From positions 1 through 9,659 of the forward strand of contig JAGRAA010000180.1 in NCBI GenBank assembly GCA_020435185.1: 9,659 nucleotides of DNA, given 5' to 3'. A model generated the notes under the pieces. It was given only the letters and a program-made list of their open reading frames with translations, was not told where the DNA came from and did not search any database. Every line of letters starts with the position of its first letter. The stretch's first letter is position 1. The stretch is from Bdellovibrionales bacterium. Lineage in GTDB: Bacteria; Bdellovibrionota; Bdellovibrionia; Bdellovibrionales; UBA1609. Shown here piece after piece: positions 7,301 through 9,659 of the stretch. The position numbers were made by a program, and so were the translations under genes.

Positions 7301-8512
7301 TCTAATTATATTCCTTGGGAAAATACAGTATTGAGTTCTCGAATGAGACCAGAAAATATTTTTAAAGGGATCTTTAATTGGTCTAAGAATATTGTTTCTT
7401 CTGATGCAAACATTGGTGGGTTTATGACCTATAGTTGGCTCAATATGTTTATCACCGTTCAGGCATCTATGGGTTTTGCCTTTTTAGCACGTTGGCAGAT
7501 TGGGCATATGGAGGTTTCTCAAGCTTTTATGACTTCTTATTTTTATTGGATCGCTTCTATTGTTGGATTTGCTTGGCCATGGATCGTCTTGGGAAGAGGT
7601 GGGTCTTTGGAAGCACAGAGACTGGCAAAGGCTTCGGCGAAATTTAATGAGCTTCCTTCAAAAATAGGGGAGGCCATAAAACTAAAGGACGAAGCCGCAG
7701 TGAAGAGGTACGCTAAAGAGTTAGTAGAGGCCTTAACTCCTGGATATATCGCAGACCGAACTGTTGAGCAGTCTCGTAGATCTGGGGTGTCGTGGATGGA
7801 TGGAGTAATTTTAAGACGACAAATCACTCGATTGCTCAATGCCCAAGAGAATCAAATGGTAGAGATTCCAGACTTTACCGGAGTCACCATTAAAAGAAAA
7901 GCCCAGGCCAAAGATGGTCATAACATTATGTACGCTTTTTATGGCATTCAATATTCTTTAAATCAGGCGCAGATGGCTAGTGATAAAGGCCAAGAGCAAA
8001 CTGCGGAGCGATATTATTCAGAAGCACAAAGATTTTATAGCTACTTAAAGTCAGGAGTTACCACAGGGAATTGGAGTAACGTGAGCTCTGATTTTGACTA
8101 TGAGAAGTATGCATTAACTTTGGCCGAGACCATTCAAAACCAGCCTCCTGTGGCAAATAAACCTAATCCTGCAATGATGTTTTCATTGATCTTTTTCGGT
8201 GGGGCGGTCGGTACTACCTGGATGGCTAGTGAGTTAATGAAAACAAGTTTTAACAAAGAGCTGTTGAATTGGAATTATGTTCAAATGTGGACAGGGATAC
8301 ATTTTTCTTATCTTGCAGCCACATACTTGCTTTTTGGAAAGTATGTTCGCCAAGAAATTTTATATCCAGCTATAGATAAAGTGATGTTTAAGGCGCATAG
8401 CTATTATAAGCAAAGAGGTAAAGCAAGCCCAACGGTAGAGCGTTATTTACGTGGTCGATTGCCTCAGGTTAAAAAAGCATTGAGTTGTAAACAGATATTC
8501 TCAGTGCTTTAA
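4307..8512 (+). CDS. Giant multi-pass membrane protein of unknown family (1401 residues)
   Basis: I do not recognise the family. Numbered from GTG 4307, a basic 35-residue lead precedes a hydrophobic segment (~36-57, ending ASGA) that is either a signal peptide with a long n-region or a first membrane anchor. Residues ~60-420 look soluble, with a strand-rich part near 140-215. Residues ~423-521 are charged and helical with coiled-coil character. Likely membrane segments lie near 565-588, 631-655, 685-704 (weaker), 1039-1062, 1074-1096, 1289-1310 and 1327-1348, which read as three hairpins separated by long basic helical loops. The 783-795 segment (VAWLLATLLVSG) is short and uncertain. The only cysteine is Cys1394, eight residues from the C-terminus. 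No catalytic motif, Walker box or transporter signature was found. It lies 158 bp after the 2121 gene and 68 bp before its paralogue, suggesting a shared transcript and function. If the ATG at 4271 were used, the protein would be 1413 residues. Confidence 0.85.
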   Translation: MFHKNYLASQVKKFITKIKNPYSLYFPKNYGRASVAYLLIISMISAPLVSQFASGAIVESRSDAEPVRLGSLLDLNQFEPGHPVRENLQSFEEVQELIAQNQVSQLVEKGIVDTFHLIQQTLYIYDHKSGDKAKESHNLADPTTSFKDVVTDKRDLVIENGRLTLKGYSVGHLVARQVIGDFEADRVVYDKDVAIVTTKDGRFYGIDMQYAALYAFKGPIPLFNLLNTVNNSGSELKGFDLSFISRGQQPILVEEVQRRDNSVSAELSADVPRAGNGQPLLKAGDIVVYEKNEADERNFKFILNRHAVLENIKKGTVALSLITFMMNHEGYTTTMGEELQAKLRVRTATDAESPLSLLRKQLGLIGNDPEIDNLLKQVLEGTSEQLEPVKMFFRKLNRKDFLNFLNQASSLASKQSTPRDQFTLEQATASYEKIRQQAEYESKELAGHIERLSAKKERLTIPVLLGRIGVIEASQIPVVQKITAFEKLLVDTANTQVQKTLELKIKSLKTKKSAIDRQIADGNFYGTHHVLARAVITQEVSFADDIKPWYKKMNTKDLKKVAFKLSGIATAGLGISTLGVAAANSAGVSEAFSIMGNWFYLNAVPKVVLENPTLNAYLGEDYRVLLWSGFLKHMAWIPIAHLAGMMSVSFMYVASESLKKVAPGIAYKLNEFADELKPLSTWRRIVTIMMRPYAYAFFPFYNWINKATRQQVMESMKQGINPFLNFYTGNSVYGKNLGLKPGELIFPGFNNPFGSRQKIEAQHNRMQQVRNKVVYERKQAQRVAWLLATLLVSGQADGIDPATQLMIQTGEILPEQLDKIFSDPKLKKQWKRVSAAINSDLWSMIKENKGIDFANLSKEEFIYVFKQAQRINERIRRRPELVNKVVDLKQGFSKNSQLFLSTTAGFGEREFDILKKSTANEFIGSQTAHEFISDHGLLIILNSFFTVRADVHDPANLAYASEGLPKHNTNVTMNFIIHLLMAGPRRVLDFMKSPQSIESNYIPWENTVLSSRMRPENIFKGIFNWSKNIVSSDANIGGFMTYSWLNMFITVQASMGFAFLARWQIGHMEVSQAFMTSYFYWIASIVGFAWPWIVLGRGGSLEAQRLAKASAKFNELPSKIGEAIKLKDEAAVKRYAKELVEALTPGYIADRTVEQSRRSGVSWMDGVILRRQITRLLNAQENQMVEIPDFTGVTIKRKAQAKDGHNIMYAFYGIQYSLNQAQMASDKGQEQTAERYYSEAQRFYSYLKSGVTTGNWSNVSSDFDYEKYALTLAETIQNQPPVANKPNPAMMFSLIFFGGAVGTTWMASELMKTSFNKELLNWNYVQMWTGIHFSYLAATYLLFGKYVRQEILYPAIDKVMFKAHSYYKQRGKASPTVERYLRGRLPQVKKALSCKQIFSVL

Positions 8513-8569
8513 GAATATTTTTATACAGTACCATGTATGGCGACATGTCTATTTGAAGAATTGAGATTT

Positions 8570-8574
8570 GGAGG
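8570..8574 (+). promoter_or_regulatory. Ribosome binding site for the 8581 gene
   Basis: GGAGG lies 6 bases before GTG 8581. It is the strongest Shine-Dalgarno match in the window and fixes the start of the truncated last gene. Confidence 0.8.
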
Positions 8575-8580
8575 ATTATT

Positions 8581-9659
8581 GTGAAAATAGTAGTGATGAT
8601 ATTTTTACTGTTACCACTTTCTATTACACGGACTTATGCTGCCAGCGTTTGCGGGTACGTATTTAAAGAATTAGATAAGTATAGTCAGCAGGCCTTTAAA
8701 GCCAATGACCCAAAATACGATCGTTTAGATCCGAAGACTTGGGAACCAGATATCTCTCCCCTCGATCTTGATGGTAAGGGAAAAGGCGTAATCAGCTCAT
8801 TTCCAAGAGCAACTCCTGAGATTAAGACTGCAGCCACTAATCGAGGGTTAATGCAATGGTGGAATGCTTTAGTATTGGTTAAAGATAGAGCTGAAGCTGA
8901 TCAGTTGATCCGAGACAATGTTTTTTACATGAAAACAGATCCCTTATTTACTCAATTAGTCTTGGAGACGGGATTGGACGCTCAACAGAGACAAGAACTT
9001 TTGCCAAAGGCAGGGGATTCAAAAAAGGTTTTGGCTCAAAAAGAACAAAAATTAGTGGAGATATGGGATAGGATTTATACAAACCCTGAGGGTTTGGTGG
9101 GGCAGTCTGCCCTTCAATATAGAGATTCTAATGGACAATGGAAGTATATCTCATTAGAAGAGGCCAAGCGATTTCAATTTACTGAATCTCAATATACGAA
9201 TAGAGAGATTAATGGTGTTTTACAGTATTTTAATCAAGTGATGTGGGTTCGAACTCCTTGGAGAGGAGTTGTAATTCACGAACATGTATTAGCTAATCGT
9301 AAATTACACCCCTTGAATGTGGATAAAGAATTAAATGCTCTGGTAAGTCTTTCGGGGTTAAATAAAAAAAGTCTAGAGTTATTTTATAAACAGTCTTTGA
9401 AAGATGAATTGGATAAAGGAAAAGCAGATGGTTTGTTAAAAGAGTTGGTGGCGTATTCCATTTTGTATAAAGAAGGTGATAGGTTTTTAGACTTATTTAA
9501 ATCCTATGTGAAAGAAGTGGGAGAAAAAGAAAGATTAGAAAATCCATTGATGAGTTATCTTAGAAATAAATTAGGACACATTGATAGTGATGCTTTGACT
9601 GCAAATCAAAGCTTTTTGAGGGTTCTAGATATGGTAAGAGAAAAGATCCTTCCTGCTTT
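8581..9659 (+). CDS. Exported protein, paralogue of the 2121-4148 product (3' end outside window)
   Basis: The frame is open from GTG 8581 to the last base, 359 full codons. A short signal peptide (MKIVVMIFLLLPLSITRTYA, cut after TYA or one residue later) precedes the only visible cysteine, Cys24. The mature protein aligns with the 2121 product almost from its first residue: CGYVFKELDKY against CDVVFSEINRY; AFKANDPKY against AFDVNDPQY; then SFPR, NRGL, and LVKDRAEA against LVESREAA. Further on, YRDSNGQWKYI (about 178-188) matches WRDSDGKWHYL, and WRGVVI (Arg228) matches KRGVVI (Arg243). After about residue 240 the similarity fades into a helical region. The visible part stops before the position where the paralogue's Aat-like domain would begin, so whether this copy has one cannot be told. 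The function is unknown. It lies 68 bp after the giant membrane protein with no evident terminator between, so co-transcription is likely. Confidence 0.85.
   Translation, partial: MKIVVMIFLLLPLSITRTYAASVCGYVFKELDKYSQQAFKANDPKYDRLDPKTWEPDISPLDLDGKGKGVISSFPRATPEIKTAATNRGLMQWWNALVLVKDRAEADQLIRDNVFYMKTDPLFTQLVLETGLDAQQRQELLPKAGDSKKVLAQKEQKLVEIWDRIYTNPEGLVGQSALQYRDSNGQWKYISLEEAKRFQFTESQYTNREINGVLQYFNQVMWVRTPWRGVVIHEHVLANRKLHPLNVDKELNALVSLSGLNKKSLELFYKQSLKDELDKGKADGLLKELVAYSILYKEGDRFLDLFKSYVKEVGEKERLENPLMSYLRNKLGHIDSDALTANQSFLRVLDMVREKILPA

Noticed and set aside
7543..7839. Open frame on the minus strand within the giant gene, with shorter ones at 5074-5274 and 5537-5800
   Set aside because: They lie fully inside a well-supported long + strand gene, lack convincing ribosome binding sites and encode nothing recognisable.
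8531..8563. Shared words CCATGTAT and ATTTGA-AGAAT in the two gaps (also at 4217-4233), and the GACATGTC palindrome at 8542-8549
   Set aside because: The words are short, AT-rich and differently spaced in the two gaps; not enough to call a repeated regulatory site.
1..9659. tRNA, rRNA, CRISPR arrays, insertion sequences, integrases and attachment sites
   Set aside because: I saw no tRNA-like cloverleaf, no regularly spaced repeats, no transposase or integrase motifs and no terminal inverted repeats with target duplications.

Overview
The window looks like chromosomal DNA from a low-GC, AT-rich-wobble, Gram-negative bacterium. It carries the 3' end of a division gene (ftsZ), a lipid A pathway hydrolase (LpxH-type), and then about 7.5 kb of large exported or membrane proteins that I do not recognise as named families. 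The FtsZ tail, the LpxH homologue (which implies an LPS outer membrane) and the base composition fit Bdellovibrionota-like bacteria. That placement is an inference from general appearance, not from a search. All genes are on the + strand.

Layout. (1) 1-1041: C-terminal part of ftsZ, cut by the window start, with a long Gln/Ser-rich linker and a clear C-terminal peptide. (2) 1065-1805: an LpxH-type metallophosphoesterase, 23 bp after ftsZ. A textbook Rho-independent terminator (11-bp stem plus eight T) lies inside its first 22 codons, so it probably ends much of the division-cluster transcript and makes lpxH expression conditional. (3) 1806-2120: a 315-bp gap with a weaker terminator-like hairpin and a small dyad flanked by direct repeats; no gene seen. 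(4) 2121-4148: a 675-residue protein with a signal peptide. Its last ~165 residues match the catalytic domain of leucyl/phenylalanyl-tRNA-protein transferase (Aat) in order and spacing, an unexpected domain to find behind an export signal. (5) 4149-4306: a gap holding a 10-bp perfect hairpin with a GNRA-type tip. (6) 4307-8512: a 1401-residue multi-pass membrane protein of unknown family. (7) 8581 to the window end: a second signal-peptide protein, clearly paralogous to the one at 2121 and cut by the window end.

The candidate undescribed system is the set 2121-4148, 4307-8512 and 8581-end: two paralogous exported proteins bracketing a giant membrane protein, all co-oriented, with good ribosome binding sites. 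At least one of the exported proteins carries an Aat-like (GNAT-fold) domain. I infer an envelope-located assembly in which the giant protein is the membrane scaffold and the paralogues are exported partners. Their chemistry cannot be read from the sequence. Each of the three proteins, as far as visible, contains a single cysteine.
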